Shown in pieces: positions 6,869 through 15,602 of a DNA stretch of 64,000 bases. Origin of the DNA: UBA7328 sp965247965 (GTDB lineage Bacteria; Bacteroidota; Bacteroidia; Chitinophagales; Saprospiraceae). Made by a program: the position numbers and the translations under genes. Every line of letters starts with the position of its first letter. Positions within the stretch are counted from its first letter, which is position 1. Below the pieces are notes generated by a model, which was not told the DNA's origin, did no database searches, and saw only the letters and a program-made list of their open reading frames with translations. The stretch covers positions 4,588,001-4,652,000 of the forward strand of contig OZ252053.1 in the NCBI GenBank assembly GCA_965247965.1, given 5' to 3'.

Positions 6869-8203
6869 ATGCCTTATTCGAAAAAATCCGGATTTCAACT
6901 CATCACTACACTTTTACTGGTGGTATCATTTTTTAGCTTAGTCGCTATGAGAGATAATCTTTCGCGCTTCACTTTTATCACACTGATGTTTGTCCTGGTA
7001 GACATTTATGCGCTTGTCGGCTTGCTTTCTTTATTTGAAGATCGGCGTTCAAAGTGGATATTTTTCGTTGTATACATATGTGCAAGCTTGTACGGATATT
7101 ATGGTATGAATCGATCATTCGAACGGTGGCGCACAGATGCTGCTATTGCATCGCCTTTGGCAAACTTTACATCTGGCTTTGCGTTTACGCTTTTGATATC
7201 CAAGTTTGTTTTGGTTTTTCTTTTTGCTGTACAAGATATCGGACGATTGATTTTTGGATTGGGCCAGGGAGCGGTAAGTCTCTTTAGCGAACACACATAC
7301 GATCAAATTATGCCATCAAGAAGAAATTTTTTAACGGCCGCGGCGACTGCAATTGCTGCCGTACCATTCACAGGAATGCTTTATGGTATTACGAGAGGAA
7401 AGTACAGGTACACCGTAGAAAATGTAGTCCTCAAATTCAAAGATTTGCCAGAAAAATTCCACGGATTCACATTGGCACAAATAAGTGATATCCATTCAGG
7501 CAGCTGGGACAATTTCAATGAAGTAGCCAGAGGAGTAGCTAAAATCGGAGAGCTCAATGCCGATATGATAGTATTCACAGGTGATCTTGTAAATGAGAAT
7601 AAAGATGAGATCAATCCGTATATGGATCTTCTTGCCGACCTCAATGCGCCTTTCGGGAAATACGCGATCCTCGGTAATCACGACTATTACGGAGTACCAC
7701 GCGGGAGCAATGAGGAGAAAAGAGTTTATTGGAATGATTTCTATTCTAAATTCCGGAATATGGGATTCGATCTCCTTTTGAACGAAAACAGGACAATTGA
7801 AAAAGAAAATGAAACCTTCAAACTAATAGGTGTAGAAAATTGGGGGAAAGGCCGGTGGTTCTCTAAAAAAGGAGATATGGATCAGGCTTGCGAAGGCTGT
7901 TCGGATGAGGAATTTGCAATACTTCTTTCACACGATCCCACACATTTTGATGAAAAAGTGGTCGATCACCGTAAGAAGGTTCATCTAACTTTGAGCGGCC
8001 ATACTCATGGTATGCAATTTGGCATAAACCTTCCCAATTTCAAATGGAGCCCGATCAAATACCGGTATAAAAAATGGATGGGTCTTTACGAAGAAAAAGG
8101 TCAGAAACTCTATGTAAATCGGGGATTTGGATTTCTTGCCTTCCCTGGAAGAGTAGGTATGTGGCCTGAGATTACGCTTATTGAGTTGCAGAAAGACGTC
8201 TAG
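6869..8203 (+). CDS. Membrane-anchored metallophosphoesterase
   Basis: A 444-residue protein. Residues 8-130 hold about four transmembrane segments. A basic Tat-like stretch with a hydrophobic helix follows (SRRNFLTAAATAIAAVPF, 150-167). The catalytic domain lies from about residue 185 and carries the dimetal motifs DIH (207-209), GDL (238-240), GNHD (269-272), a His in LLSHDP, and GHTHG near 376. The architecture matches YkuE/YaeI-type phosphoesterases. The active site is probably on the periplasmic side. The substrate is unknown; phospholipid head groups or lipid-linked pyrophosphates are plausible. The gene stands alone, downstream of the HAD gene. Confidence 0.88.
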   Translation: MPYSKKSGFQLITTLLLVVSFFSLVAMRDNLSRFTFITLMFVLVDIYALVGLLSLFEDRRSKWIFFVVYICASLYGYYGMNRSFERWRTDAAIASPLANFTSGFAFTLLISKFVLVFLFAVQDIGRLIFGLGQGAVSLFSEHTYDQIMPSRRNFLTAAATAIAAVPFTGMLYGITRGKYRYTVENVVLKFKDLPEKFHGFTLAQISDIHSGSWDNFNEVARGVAKIGELNADMIVFTGDLVNENKDEINPYMDLLADLNAPFGKYAILGNHDYYGVPRGSNEEKRVYWNDFYSKFRNMGFDLLLNENRTIEKENETFKLIGVENWGKGRWFSKKGDMDQACEGCSDEEFAILLSHDPTHFDEKVVDHRKKVHLTLSGHTHGMQFGINLPNFKWSPIKYRYKKWMGLYEEKGQKLYVNRGFGFLAFPGRVGMWPEITLIELQKDV

Positions 8204-8264
8204 TTGCGGGTTTGGGCAGAAACTTCACGTGTGAATCAATCAATAATTTCTTCAAAACAGATCA

Positions 8265-8298
8265 ATGACTGAATTGTGGATTTGACTGAATTGTGGAT
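8265..8298 (+). repeat. 17-bp tandem duplication over the smr-gene start
   Basis: ATGACTGAATTGTGGAT (8265-8281) is followed directly by TTGACTGAATTGTGGAT (8282-8298). The first copy holds an ATG that now runs into a stop after six codons. The second copy begins with TTG and is in frame with the downstream gene. Confidence 0.9.
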
Positions 8299-8782
8299 AG
8301 GTGACCTCTTGCGAATAAAAAATTCCGGCAAAAATGGGACATTCGAAGGTATTGGCAAAGAAGGTAAGGCGAGAATCAAATGCCAGGGAAAGATCCTTCT
8401 TGTGAAATTCGATGCCCTTGAAATTATCGATGAAACAGAAGCCGAGTTTCCCGAACCTGTAGTAAAACCACGAACGGAACTTAGTCCTAAATCCTACTCG
8501 AATGTGGAATTTGCAAATCACATTGACCTTCACATCGAAAAACTCAATGGAATTCTGGAAAATACTCACGCGCAGATTATACTAGATCATCAACTTTTGA
8601 AATGTCGCGAATTTCTGAGCGATGCCATTTTGCGAAGAAAAAATGTAGTAACTATTATACATGGGAAGGGCATGGGTGTACTCAAACAGGAAGTTCTCGA
8701 CGTGGTAAAAGAGTATAAAAATGTGCGTTTTGTGGTAGAAGTTAATAATGGTGGTGCTCAGGAGATTTGGATGAGGTATTGA
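8282..8782 (+). CDS. Smr-domain protein (MutS2 C-terminal-like)
   Basis: A protein of about 166 residues. The N-terminal part (GDLLRIKNSGKNGTFEGI) resembles the small beta-barrel segment found before the Smr domain of MutS2. The C-terminal Smr domain shows the DLHIEKL motif, the helix with FLSDAILRR, and HGKGMGVLKQEV, matching the H-G-x-G nuclease motif. Smr domains cleave nucleic acids; free-standing ones act in RNA quality control. The start is uncertain because a 17-bp duplication moved the probable original ATG out of frame. I use TTG 8282, the same codon position in the second repeat copy; a GTG at 8276 is also in frame. Confidence 0.8.
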   Translation: MTELWIGDLLRIKNSGKNGTFEGIGKEGKARIKCQGKILLVKFDALEIIDETEAEFPEPVVKPRTELSPKSYSNVEFANHIDLHIEKLNGILENTHAQIILDHQLLKCREFLSDAILRRKNVVTIIHGKGMGVLKQEVLDVVKEYKNVRFVVEVNNGGAQEIWMRY

Positions 8783-8997
8783 TTGATATGGCAAACGGCG
8801 GATGGCCATCGGTGAACGGTTGCATAAGAATGTGTATCGGGATTTTCCTAGTCCTATGATTTACGCAGAAGACTTTTGGAGTAATTCAGAATCCTTTCCG
8901 TGCAATCAAAAAGTTATGATGTATGCTCCACTACAAATTGGAATAAGTCTTCGTGAAATTTCTTCTTTTTTTATTTCATCGGAAAGAATAAGGATAT

Positions 8998-10455
8998 TTA
9001 GGCTATGCCGATCTCTTCTCCTTCTTTGGGAATTTCGACATTTCCAAATCCTCGTTTGCCGAGATACTCAAGAAATTCCTGCTGTGTAGAATATTCACCA
9101 TGCACAAGAAATAGCTTTTTTAGACCGCGCTTTTGGTTTGAAATATTAGCGAGCATTTCTTTTCGATCTCCGTGTGCCGAAAAAGACTCCATAGTCTCAA
9201 TCGTAGCATTCACATCGAGCATATCCCCGAAAAGTTTAAGTTTTTCGGCTCCATTTTTCAATATAGAACCTGCCGTTTCGGGAGAACAATATCCTACGAT
9301 AAGGAAGGTATTTTTGGGATCTTCCAGGTTGTGGTACATGTGATGCCTGATGCGTCCTGCATTCATCATACCGGAGGCGCTGATAATGACGCATGCCTCT
9401 TTTGATTCATTGAGTCTTTTTGATTCGTCCACAGATCTGACATATTTCAATTTATTGAATCCAAAAGGATTGTCATCGATCAGCATGTATTCATGGAGGT
9501 TATCATCGTAACATTCGGGGTGCATTCCGTAGATATCGGTAGCATTTACAGCCAATGGACTATCGACATAAACGCGCACATTTGGTAACTTTTTGTGTGT
9601 CGTGAGTTTGTCCATTAAGTAGACCAATTCCTGCGTGCGACCTATGCTAAATGCAGGTATGATCAATTTGCCCTTCTTTTTGATGCAGGTCTTGTGTATG
9701 ATGTTTAAGAATTTTTCGGTTTGTTCAGGTTTGTCCTCGTGTTCTTTATCGCCATAAGTGGATTCACAGATCAAATAGTCCACTTCCGGTTGGGATTTTG
9801 GATCCCTTAATATCGGTCGATCAGGTCGACCGATATCGCCCGTAAATCCGAGGGTAACATATCCGCTTCCTTCCTTTATCCTCATCGTCACACTTGCCGA
9901 ACCCAGGATATGGCCTTGATCTCTAAAAAATAGATCTACACCCTCGTGAATAGGAAACCATCGCTCGTAAGCATGGCTTTTGAATAGTTTGATCGTTTCT
10001 GTTACGTCTTCGCTTTCGTAAAGGGGTACCCTAGGCCTTTGTTTTTCGGCCTTTGGCAGATTTTTCCTCGATTTCCTCTTGCCGCTTTTCCTCTTCTTCT
10101 GCTTTTTCAAAAGTCTTTCGTTGTACCAGGCTACGTCCCGTTCCTGAATCTTGGCACTGTCCAGAAGCATGATACTACAAAGATTGCGTGTGGCATGAGT
10201 AGCATGAATGCAACCGCGAAAACCGTCTTTGACTAATTTGGGAATACGGCCGGAGTGGTCAATATGGGCATGAGAGAGAATGAGGCAATCGATCTCTTTG
10301 GAGTCAAAGTGCCAATTGTTGTTGCTTTCCCAATTTTTCTTTCGTGCTCCCTGAAATAGACCACAGTCCAACAGGATCTTAAATCCTGAATTCAAGGTAA
10401 TTAAATGTGCGCTTCCTGTTACATTTCTGGCCGCTCCACAAAATTTTATGTTCAT
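8998..10455 (-). CDS. Beta-CASP metallo-beta-lactamase-fold RNA hydrolase
   Basis: A 485-residue cytoplasmic protein of the MBL/beta-CASP/RMMBL class (relatives of CPSF-73 and bacterial ribonucleases). Motif 2 is HAHIDHSG (about 62-69); further metal ligands occur in HILGSAS and FTGDIGR. The beta-CASP insert and the C-terminal ESFSAHGDR and LVHGE motifs are present. An insert around residues 118-145 is extremely lysine/arginine-rich (KKQKKRKSGKRKSRK), which could bind RNA. It ends 11 bases after the M16 peptidase gene start-side neighbour, so the two form a likely leftward operon. The substrate is unknown. Confidence 0.88.
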   Translation of the reverse strand: MNIKFCGAARNVTGSAHLITLNSGFKILLDCGLFQGARKKNWESNNNWHFDSKEIDCLILSHAHIDHSGRIPKLVKDGFRGCIHATHATRNLCSIMLLDSAKIQERDVAWYNERLLKKQKKRKSGKRKSRKNLPKAEKQRPRVPLYESEDVTETIKLFKSHAYERWFPIHEGVDLFFRDQGHILGSASVTMRIKEGSGYVTLGFTGDIGRPDRPILRDPKSQPEVDYLICESTYGDKEHEDKPEQTEKFLNIIHKTCIKKKGKLIIPAFSIGRTQELVYLMDKLTTHKKLPNVRVYVDSPLAVNATDIYGMHPECYDDNLHEYMLIDDNPFGFNKLKYVRSVDESKRLNESKEACVIISASGMMNAGRIRHHMYHNLEDPKNTFLIVGYCSPETAGSILKNGAEKLKLFGDMLDVNATIETMESFSAHGDRKEMLANISNQKRGLKKLFLVHGEYSTQQEFLEYLGKRGFGNVEIPKEGEEIGIA

Positions 10456-10466
10456 GTTCTATTACT

Positions 10467-11705
10467 TCAATTCTTAGGAAGATAAATCAGCTCACTCAGA
10501 TTTTCTTCAATAAACATTTCATTCGCCGCATTTACTATTTCATCCTTTGTCACATTCGTATATTCATTTATCTGTTCATTCGCATAATTGGCATCACCCA
10601 ACGCTTCGAAATACGCCAATACCATGGCCTTATTCAAAATGTCCAAATTAGAAAGAATAATCTCGGTGGTCAGTTTATTTTTGACTTTTGTAAGTTCTTT
10701 ATCGCTGATCTGACCTTTCTTTACCAGATCTATCTGCTCCCAAATTTTTTCTAGTGCAAAATCTAAATCTATCTCGTACATCGGCTTGCCATCAATGATA
10801 AAAAGTCCAGGATCGAAAGTTCCCGAGACATAAGCGTCGATCTGACCGAAGTATTGATTCTGCTTTACTAGATTTTGATAGAATCTGCTCGACTTACCAT
10901 TGGCTAATATGTCGGACATGAGGTCGCAGGCGTAGTATTTTCGATCCATCCGGTGAGGCATGTGAAAAGCCATATACATCGCTTTTAATGGTACGTCTTC
11001 TTTTAGTACGGATTGTCTTTTCTGTTTTTGTTTTGGTTCGTTTAGCAATGACCGTTCGACTTTCGGGCCTTCCTCAATCTCAGAAAACCATTGTTCGGCC
11101 ATCTTTCTCATTTTCTTATGTGAGAGAGGGGACGCAAGCGAAAGAATGGCATTGTTAGGATTGTAATATGCGTCAAAAAAGGCTTTCACATCGTCAATAG
11201 AGGCAGTATCAATATGCTCTGGTACTTTGCCAATTGTAGGCCAACTGTAGGGATGTTTTTTATAGCATAGTGAAGAAAGGTGATGCCATGTCTCGCCGTA
11301 GGGAGCGTTGAGACAGACCTCTTTGAATTCTTCGATGACTACCTTTCGTTGTACGTCCAGTTTTTGTTCGCTGAGTATAAGATTGGCCATGCGATCTGCT
11401 TCTACCCAAAATGCGGATTCGATATTATCAGCAGGAAGTAATTCGTAGAAGTTGGTATAGTCGCAATTGGTAAATGCATTGTTTTCACCACCGGCTACCT
11501 GGATGACACTGTCAAAATCGGTCACATTTGTCGAGCCGCCAAACATCAGATGTTCGAACAAATGGGCGAAACCTGTGCGGTCTTTCTGCTCATCTCGTGA
11601 TCCAACTTTGTATAGGACATTCACTGCTGCCATGGGAGTTGTATCGTCCTGGTGCGTCAGAACTACAAGGCCATTTTCAAGTACTGTCCTTTCAAATGAT
11701 ATCAT
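10467..11705 (-). CDS. M16-family zinc metallopeptidase
   Basis: A peptidase of the pitrilysin/insulinase family, 412 residues. The inverted zinc motif HLFEH is at about residues 47-51, with the third ligand Glu in VVIEEFKE roughly 75 residues later, as expected. The C-terminal half is the inactive-like M16 domain. No signal peptide is visible. Many Bacteroidota encode paired M16 proteins that process peptides in the envelope; here only one is present. The beta-CASP gene follows 11 bases downstream. The start is ATG at 11703-11705. Confidence 0.88.
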   Translation of the reverse strand: MISFERTVLENGLVVLTHQDDTTPMAAVNVLYKVGSRDEQKDRTGFAHLFEHLMFGGSTNVTDFDSVIQVAGGENNAFTNCDYTNFYELLPADNIESAFWVEADRMANLILSEQKLDVQRKVVIEEFKEVCLNAPYGETWHHLSSLCYKKHPYSWPTIGKVPEHIDTASIDDVKAFFDAYYNPNNAILSLASPLSHKKMRKMAEQWFSEIEEGPKVERSLLNEPKQKQKRQSVLKEDVPLKAMYMAFHMPHRMDRKYYACDLMSDILANGKSSRFYQNLVKQNQYFGQIDAYVSGTFDPGLFIIDGKPMYEIDLDFALEKIWEQIDLVKKGQISDKELTKVKNKLTTEIILSNLDILNKAMVLAYFEALGDANYANEQINEYTNVTKDEIVNAANEMFIEENLSELIYLPKN

Positions 11706-11892
11706 GAATCAATTTTCTTTCAACAAAACTTTTTTTCGTTTTTTCTTCCATAGAAATAGGGGGGTCTAGGCAATCCTGTGTCTTATAGTCGTATTTAATT
11801 ATGAAGAAAGTTATTATCTCGAAATTATACCAATAGTATCTGCTCGAAAAGTCGAGAAGATCTAAAATTAGTTTTACCCTACTATACCAAGT

Positions 11893-11927
11893 AAAAGCAC
11901 TTGTCATTAATAAGTGCTTTTTTTATT
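11893..11927 (+). terminator. Strong hairpin with T-run
   Basis: AAAAGCACTT pairs with AAGTGCTTTT across a 9-base loop and is followed on the plus strand by a T-rich run. It lies in the 250-base gap between aat and the M16 gene, both leftward, so it could end aat transcription from the other side or belong to an antisense or small RNA. Nothing else in 11706-11955 looks coding. Confidence 0.5.
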
Positions 11928-11955
11928 TATGCCCTTCTTAATCTGCGAACCCAGA

Positions 11956-12615
11956 TCACATATTTGCCTTCCATTTTCCGACCTTATCTGTGAAGCTCAT
12001 GTTCTTTTTCACCTCTGTAAAAAATCCTTCTTTCGACATTAATTCAGCCCCTAGGCTTTTCATATGATCCGTTTCCTGTTGGCAATCGATAAGGCGATAG
12101 TCTTTTTCAATTAAAGATTTGCATAGACAAATTAATCCGAATTTAGATGCATTGGATACTTTTGAAAACATCGACTCGCCAAAAAAAATTTTACCCAACG
12201 CCACACCGTAGATGCCGCCGACCAGTTCATTTTCCTGCCAGACTTCTACGCTATGCGCATATCCGTGTTCGTGCAATACGCAGTATGCAGCAACCATATC
12301 GGGATTGATCCAGGTGGAGTCCTGATCTTTGCGCTCGGCAGAAGCACATGAGCGAATGACTTGCTCAAAATGTGCGTCAATTGTAATCTGAAATTGATCT
12401 TTACTCATAAGAGAACGCATGCTCTTGGCTATCTTAACCTTATCTGGGAAAAGTACGCATCGGGGATGGACGAACCACCATAAAATGGGCAGCTCGTTAT
12501 ACCAGGGAAATATGCCATATCTGTATGCCAGCAGAAGTCGCTCTTGAGAAAGTTCTCCTCCTATAGCGAGTAATCCGTCATCTCCGCTTTGCAGCGGATG
12601 TGGGAAATAGGTCAT
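11956..12615 (-). CDS. aat: Leucyl/phenylalanyl-tRNA-protein transferase
   Basis: Aat transfers Leu or Phe from aminoacyl-tRNA to proteins with N-terminal Arg or Lys, creating a primary N-degron. The 219 residues match the family: FPHPLQSGDDGLLAIGGELS at the N-terminus, YRYGIFPWYNE, the WWFVHPRCVLFP block, and VGGIYGVALGKIFFGESMFS followed by ASKFGLICLC. It lies downstream of clpS and peroxiredoxin in the same direction with a 180-base gap. ClpS is the adaptor that delivers such N-degron substrates to ClpAP, so the pathway's writer and reader genes are neighbours here. Confidence 0.95.
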   Translation of the reverse strand: MTYFPHPLQSGDDGLLAIGGELSQERLLLAYRYGIFPWYNELPILWWFVHPRCVLFPDKVKIAKSMRSLMSKDQFQITIDAHFEQVIRSCASAERKDQDSTWINPDMVAAYCVLHEHGYAHSVEVWQENELVGGIYGVALGKIFFGESMFSKVSNASKFGLICLCKSLIEKDYRLIDCQQETDHMKSLGAELMSKEGFFTEVKKNMSFTDKVGKWKANM

Positions 12616-12762
12616 ATCGCACTAAACGACTAAAAATACAAAATGAATCTTTGAACAACCAATTGGCACTTTACAGGTGAAGATGCAGACCAACAACTTG
12701 ATAACAGAAGTCGGAATTGTGGCTTGATTCATTTGAACCCTGCAGGGATACTCCTACAGGGT

Positions 12763-12798
12763 GAACTTGATTCTTGTACTTGTGCTTGAACTTGTCTA
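12763..12798 (-). repeat. 3' tail repeat, copy 2 (ACAAGTTCAAG type)
   Basis: Right after the clpS stop the minus strand reads ACAAGTTCAAGCACAAGTAC, then AAGAATCAAGTTC. It shares its core with tails at 5345-5365 and 59293-59357. A further hairpin (ACCCTG ... CAGGGT, about 12736-12762) lies just downstream of it. Confidence 0.5.
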
Positions 12799-13104
12799 GT
12801 AACTTTCCTTCAGATGCTCGATCACTGCAGAAAGTCCTCTTTCGATAAGTGCGTCCTTTAGCGGCGTCAATTTTTCAAAACTATCCGTCTTAGCTATTGC
12901 CTTGCCTTTAAAATGAATGATGAGTGAAAGCTGCTCAGACTGTTCGAAAGTGTGATGACATACTTCCATAAAACATTGGATCACCCAATCGAAAGTATTG
13001 TAATCGTCATTATATACTATAAGTTGGGATAAGGTGTCTTCACCAGTTCCTGCGAGGGTGAGCACATTTTCCTCTTCTTCCAATTTGTAATTCAGCTTTG
13101 ACAT
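12796..13104 (-). CDS. clpS: ATP-dependent Clp protease adaptor ClpS
   Basis: ClpS binds N-degron residues (Leu, Phe, Tyr, Trp) and hands substrates to the Clp protease. The 102 residues show the core of the family: LIVYNDDYNTFDWVIQCFMEVC, with the DD pair that contacts the alpha-amino group. FEQSEQLSLIIHFKGKAIAKT follows, with the conserved helix and the His-x-x-Gly-like loop. It begins 11 bases after the stop of the peroxiredoxin gene and is followed by aat, so prx-clpS is probably one transcript. Confidence 0.92.
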   Translation of the reverse strand: MSKLNYKLEEEENVLTLAGTGEDTLSQLIVYNDDYNTFDWVIQCFMEVCHHTFEQSEQLSLIIHFKGKAIAKTDSFEKLTPLKDALIERGLSAVIEHLKESY

Positions 13105-13115
13105 TTGGCGTTTGT

Positions 13116-13586
13116 TTATGCAATGTTTTGCAATGTGGATTTTATCTTATCAAAATTGGGCAGGTCTGTGGCCTCTTCAAGTACTTCTGCATAGCACACT
13201 ACACCTTTTTGATCGATCACAAATGCAGAGCGTTTGGCGACTCCCTTCATGTCCAATACAAAATCCTCGTACAATGCTCCATACGATCTTGCCGTCTCCT
13301 TGTTGAAATCCGAAAGTAGGGGGAAATTATAACCTTGCTCGGCTTTGAATTTTTCAAGTGTAAACAGGGTGTCTACCGAGATGCCCACGACTCGAGCTCC
13401 AAGATCATCGTAAAATGCCTTGTTATCTCTCACACTACAGAGCTCATCTGTACATACGGAGGTAAACGCGAGGGGAAAGAACAAAACAACCAGAGGTTTA
13501 CCATTGTAATCGTCCAGGCTTTCTACTTCTTTTTCCGTATTTCTCAAGGCAAAGGCGGGCGCTTTATCTCCTACGTTAATAGTCAT
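13116..13586 (-). CDS. Peroxiredoxin (AhpC/TSA family)
   Basis: A thiol peroxidase of 156 residues that reduces hydrogen peroxide or organic hydroperoxides. The active-site block is VVLFFPLAFTSVCTDELC (about 33-50), which contains the P-x-x-x-T/S-x-x-C motif with the peroxidatic Cys at about residue 45 and a second Cys five residues later. The latter could be the resolving Cys of an AhpE- or Prx5-like enzyme. No signal peptide is present, so it is cytoplasmic. It is the first gene of the prx-clpS unit. Confidence 0.9.
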   Translation of the reverse strand: MTINVGDKAPAFALRNTEKEVESLDDYNGKPLVVLFFPLAFTSVCTDELCSVRDNKAFYDDLGARVVGISVDTLFTLEKFKAEQGYNFPLLSDFNKETARSYGALYEDFVLDMKGVAKRSAFVIDQKGVVCYAEVLEEATDLPNFDKIKSTLQNIA

Positions 13587-13694
13587 ATTTCATTCTGATT
13601 TCCAAACAAATAAACACAAAATCTAAAAGTACAGTTTATTTAATTACTCATTATATAAAACATCTTACAAAATAACGGTAGACTTGACTTTCTT

Positions 13695-14582
13695 ATGTCT
13701 GCTTTTATACAAAAAAAACATCGCGCCTACCTTGAAATGCATCTGGCCGTCTTGCTTTATGGCTTGACGGCAATATTAGGAGCCTTGATCAGTGTGGCGG
13801 CAATTTCCCTGGTATGGTGGAGAGTGGGAATGGCGGCTTTGGCTATGATCTTTTTCTCCAGAATTTTCCGGGAAATTCGAAAACTAAATCAACGTCAGCT
13901 TCTTACCTTTTTGATCATTGGAGGTCTCATCGGTATTCATTGGGTGTGCTTTTACGGATCGATAAAATTGGCCAATGCTTCCGTTGCTCTGATTTGCATG
14001 TCTACTATCTCAGTTTTCACAGCGTTTATTGAACCTTTTTTCATAAAGGCCCGATTACAAATGGTGGATGTACTGTTCGGCTTAGCGATTATTCCTCCTA
14101 TGTGGCTCACGGTGCACAATTTGGATTTTTCAATGTACTCAGGCGTGGTAGTGGGCATTCTTGCATCGCTATTCCTGGCACTTTTTGCAGCTATGAATAA
14201 AAAGTATATTGATAAGGCGGATCCGATAACAATTACTTTTATCGAAATGGTGGGTGCATGGCTTTTCCTTAGCTTGTTTTTGCCTTGGATACTTACAGAC
14301 GAAAAGATCGGCTTCCTACCCATAGCACAAGATTGGATTTATTTAATTTTTCTATCATTGGTTTGTACTACCTTTGCTTTTTTACTCAATCTTAGAGCCT
14401 TAAAGCATATTTCGGCTTTTGCTTCTAACTATGTTTTTAACCTGGAACCTGTCTATGGGATTTTGCTGGCGATAGTCATTTTGAAAGAGCATAAGGAGCT
14501 GAATATGGGATTTTACCTAGGGGTGCTTTCGATCACCGTTTTGGTTTTTGTATATCCGCTATATAAAGAAAGAATGAAGTAG
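13695..14582 (+). CDS. EamA/DMT-family transporter
   Basis: An inner-membrane protein of 295 residues with about ten predicted transmembrane helices in two EamA halves. The first spans about residues 15-150 (LAVLLYGLTAILGALISV, LVWWRVGMAA) and the second about 160-290 (LASLFLALFAAMNKK, ending SNYVFNLEPVYGILLA). The drug/metabolite transporter superfamily exports amino acids, nucleotides or drugs; no substrate can be assigned. It is a single gene, divergent from the prx-clpS operon and convergent with the aminotransferase gene. Confidence 0.88.
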   Translation: MSAFIQKKHRAYLEMHLAVLLYGLTAILGALISVAAISLVWWRVGMAALAMIFFSRIFREIRKLNQRQLLTFLIIGGLIGIHWVCFYGSIKLANASVALICMSTISVFTAFIEPFFIKARLQMVDVLFGLAIIPPMWLTVHNLDFSMYSGVVVGILASLFLALFAAMNKKYIDKADPITITFIEMVGAWLFLSLFLPWILTDEKIGFLPIAQDWIYLIFLSLVCTTFAFLLNLRALKHISAFASNYVFNLEPVYGILLAIVILKEHKELNMGFYLGVLSITVLVFVYPLYKERMK

Positions 14583-14666
14583 TAAAAGACGGAATCTTTT
14601 GAAATAGGGCTAAAAAGATAAGAAACAAGAGAGCATCACCTGTGGTTTAAATAGGACCAGTATCTC

Positions 14667-15479
14667 TCAAAACACTTCCATCTCGTTGGAAAGCGCCTTA
14701 CACATTTCTCGCACCTTACCACCGTTCACATTCTTTCCTTCGATGTTCACCACTGGCATAACGCCTTTAGCAGTGCTTGACACGAATATTTCATCAGCGG
14801 TGAATATTTCCAAAACGTCTATTGGCCGTACGACAATTTCAAATCCCTTTTCCCTCAATTCCAGAATGCGAAGACGTGTGATTCCCTCCAATATTCCACG
14901 ATCAGGAGTATTAATAACGCTGTCTTTGATAATGTAAATATTGCATCTTGAGCACTCCGACAGTTTTCCATTGAAGTGGTAGAGCACGTCGACGGCATCG
15001 TACTCCTTCATCCTGGCAAAGTGCATGACCGAGTTAAAATAATTTGTCGATTTGACAATGGGGTTAGGTCTTATGAATTCTGTAGTAATGAGATTGTAGC
15101 CTTCTCCTTCTGGTTTGTTTGGAAATATGCTCAGAGGAAACGTAAACATCATAAAATTGGATTCATCGGGTGGAGAATAGCCATCCGGAGAATATCCTCC
15201 CGTACAAACTAACTTTACGTATCCCGTCTCCAGCTTGTTTTTTTCAAACAGATCGATCATCATCGATTTTAATTCTGACCTGGAATATTTGAAGGGAATG
15301 TGTGCAAATTTCAGAGAATTGTAAAAGCGGTTCAGATAATGCTCCAACCACGGATTTTCTCTTTCCTTTAATTTAAAAAAGTCAAAAATGCCGAAGCCTC
15401 TGTGAATAGACAGGTCGGACACGTGGAGGAAGGCATTTTCTTTTTGGAGCATTGCGTCATTCAAAAAGATGTAGTCCAT
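14667..15479 (-). CDS. Class IV aminotransferase (BCAT / ADC-lyase-like)
   Basis: A PLP enzyme of fold type IV, 270 residues. The N-terminal YIFLNDAMLQ and HRGFGIFDFFKL blocks match the family. The PLP lysine is probably that in PNPIVKSTNYFN. The normal LLEGSTSNIF motif appears as LSECSRCNIY, with the conserved Glu kept, and GITR is retained. Branched-chain aminotransferases are longer (about 300-360 residues); the size is closer to aminodeoxychorismate lyase or D-amino acid aminotransferase. The exact reaction cannot be fixed. Single gene, convergent with the EamA transporter. Confidence 0.82.
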   Translation of the reverse strand: MDYIFLNDAMLQKENAFLHVSDLSIHRGFGIFDFFKLKERENPWLEHYLNRFYNSLKFAHIPFKYSRSELKSMMIDLFEKNKLETGYVKLVCTGGYSPDGYSPPDESNFMMFTFPLSIFPNKPEGEGYNLITTEFIRPNPIVKSTNYFNSVMHFARMKEYDAVDVLYHFNGKLSECSRCNIYIIKDSVINTPDRGILEGITRLRILELREKGFEIVVRPIDVLEIFTADEIFVSSTAKGVMPVVNIEGKNVNGGKVREMCKALSNEMEVF

Positions 15480-15602
15480 TGTTAATTCTTAATTTGGGTA
15501 AAATAACTATTCTTTTTTCAAAGACGATTAATTGTGATTCTATTGCTTTGCTTTGCTCCGTGATGGTTACATTTATACCCTCTCTTAGAGACCAACACCA
15601 GA

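Noticed and set aside
8802..9089. 95-codon plus-strand frame before the beta-CASP gene
   Set aside because: Its second half is antisense to the end of the beta-CASP gene and the first half has no recognisable protein pattern or start context.
11706..11955. A small RNA gene between aat and the M16 gene
   Set aside because: There is one good hairpin with a T-run, but no convincing promoter or second structural element, so it is listed only as a hairpin.
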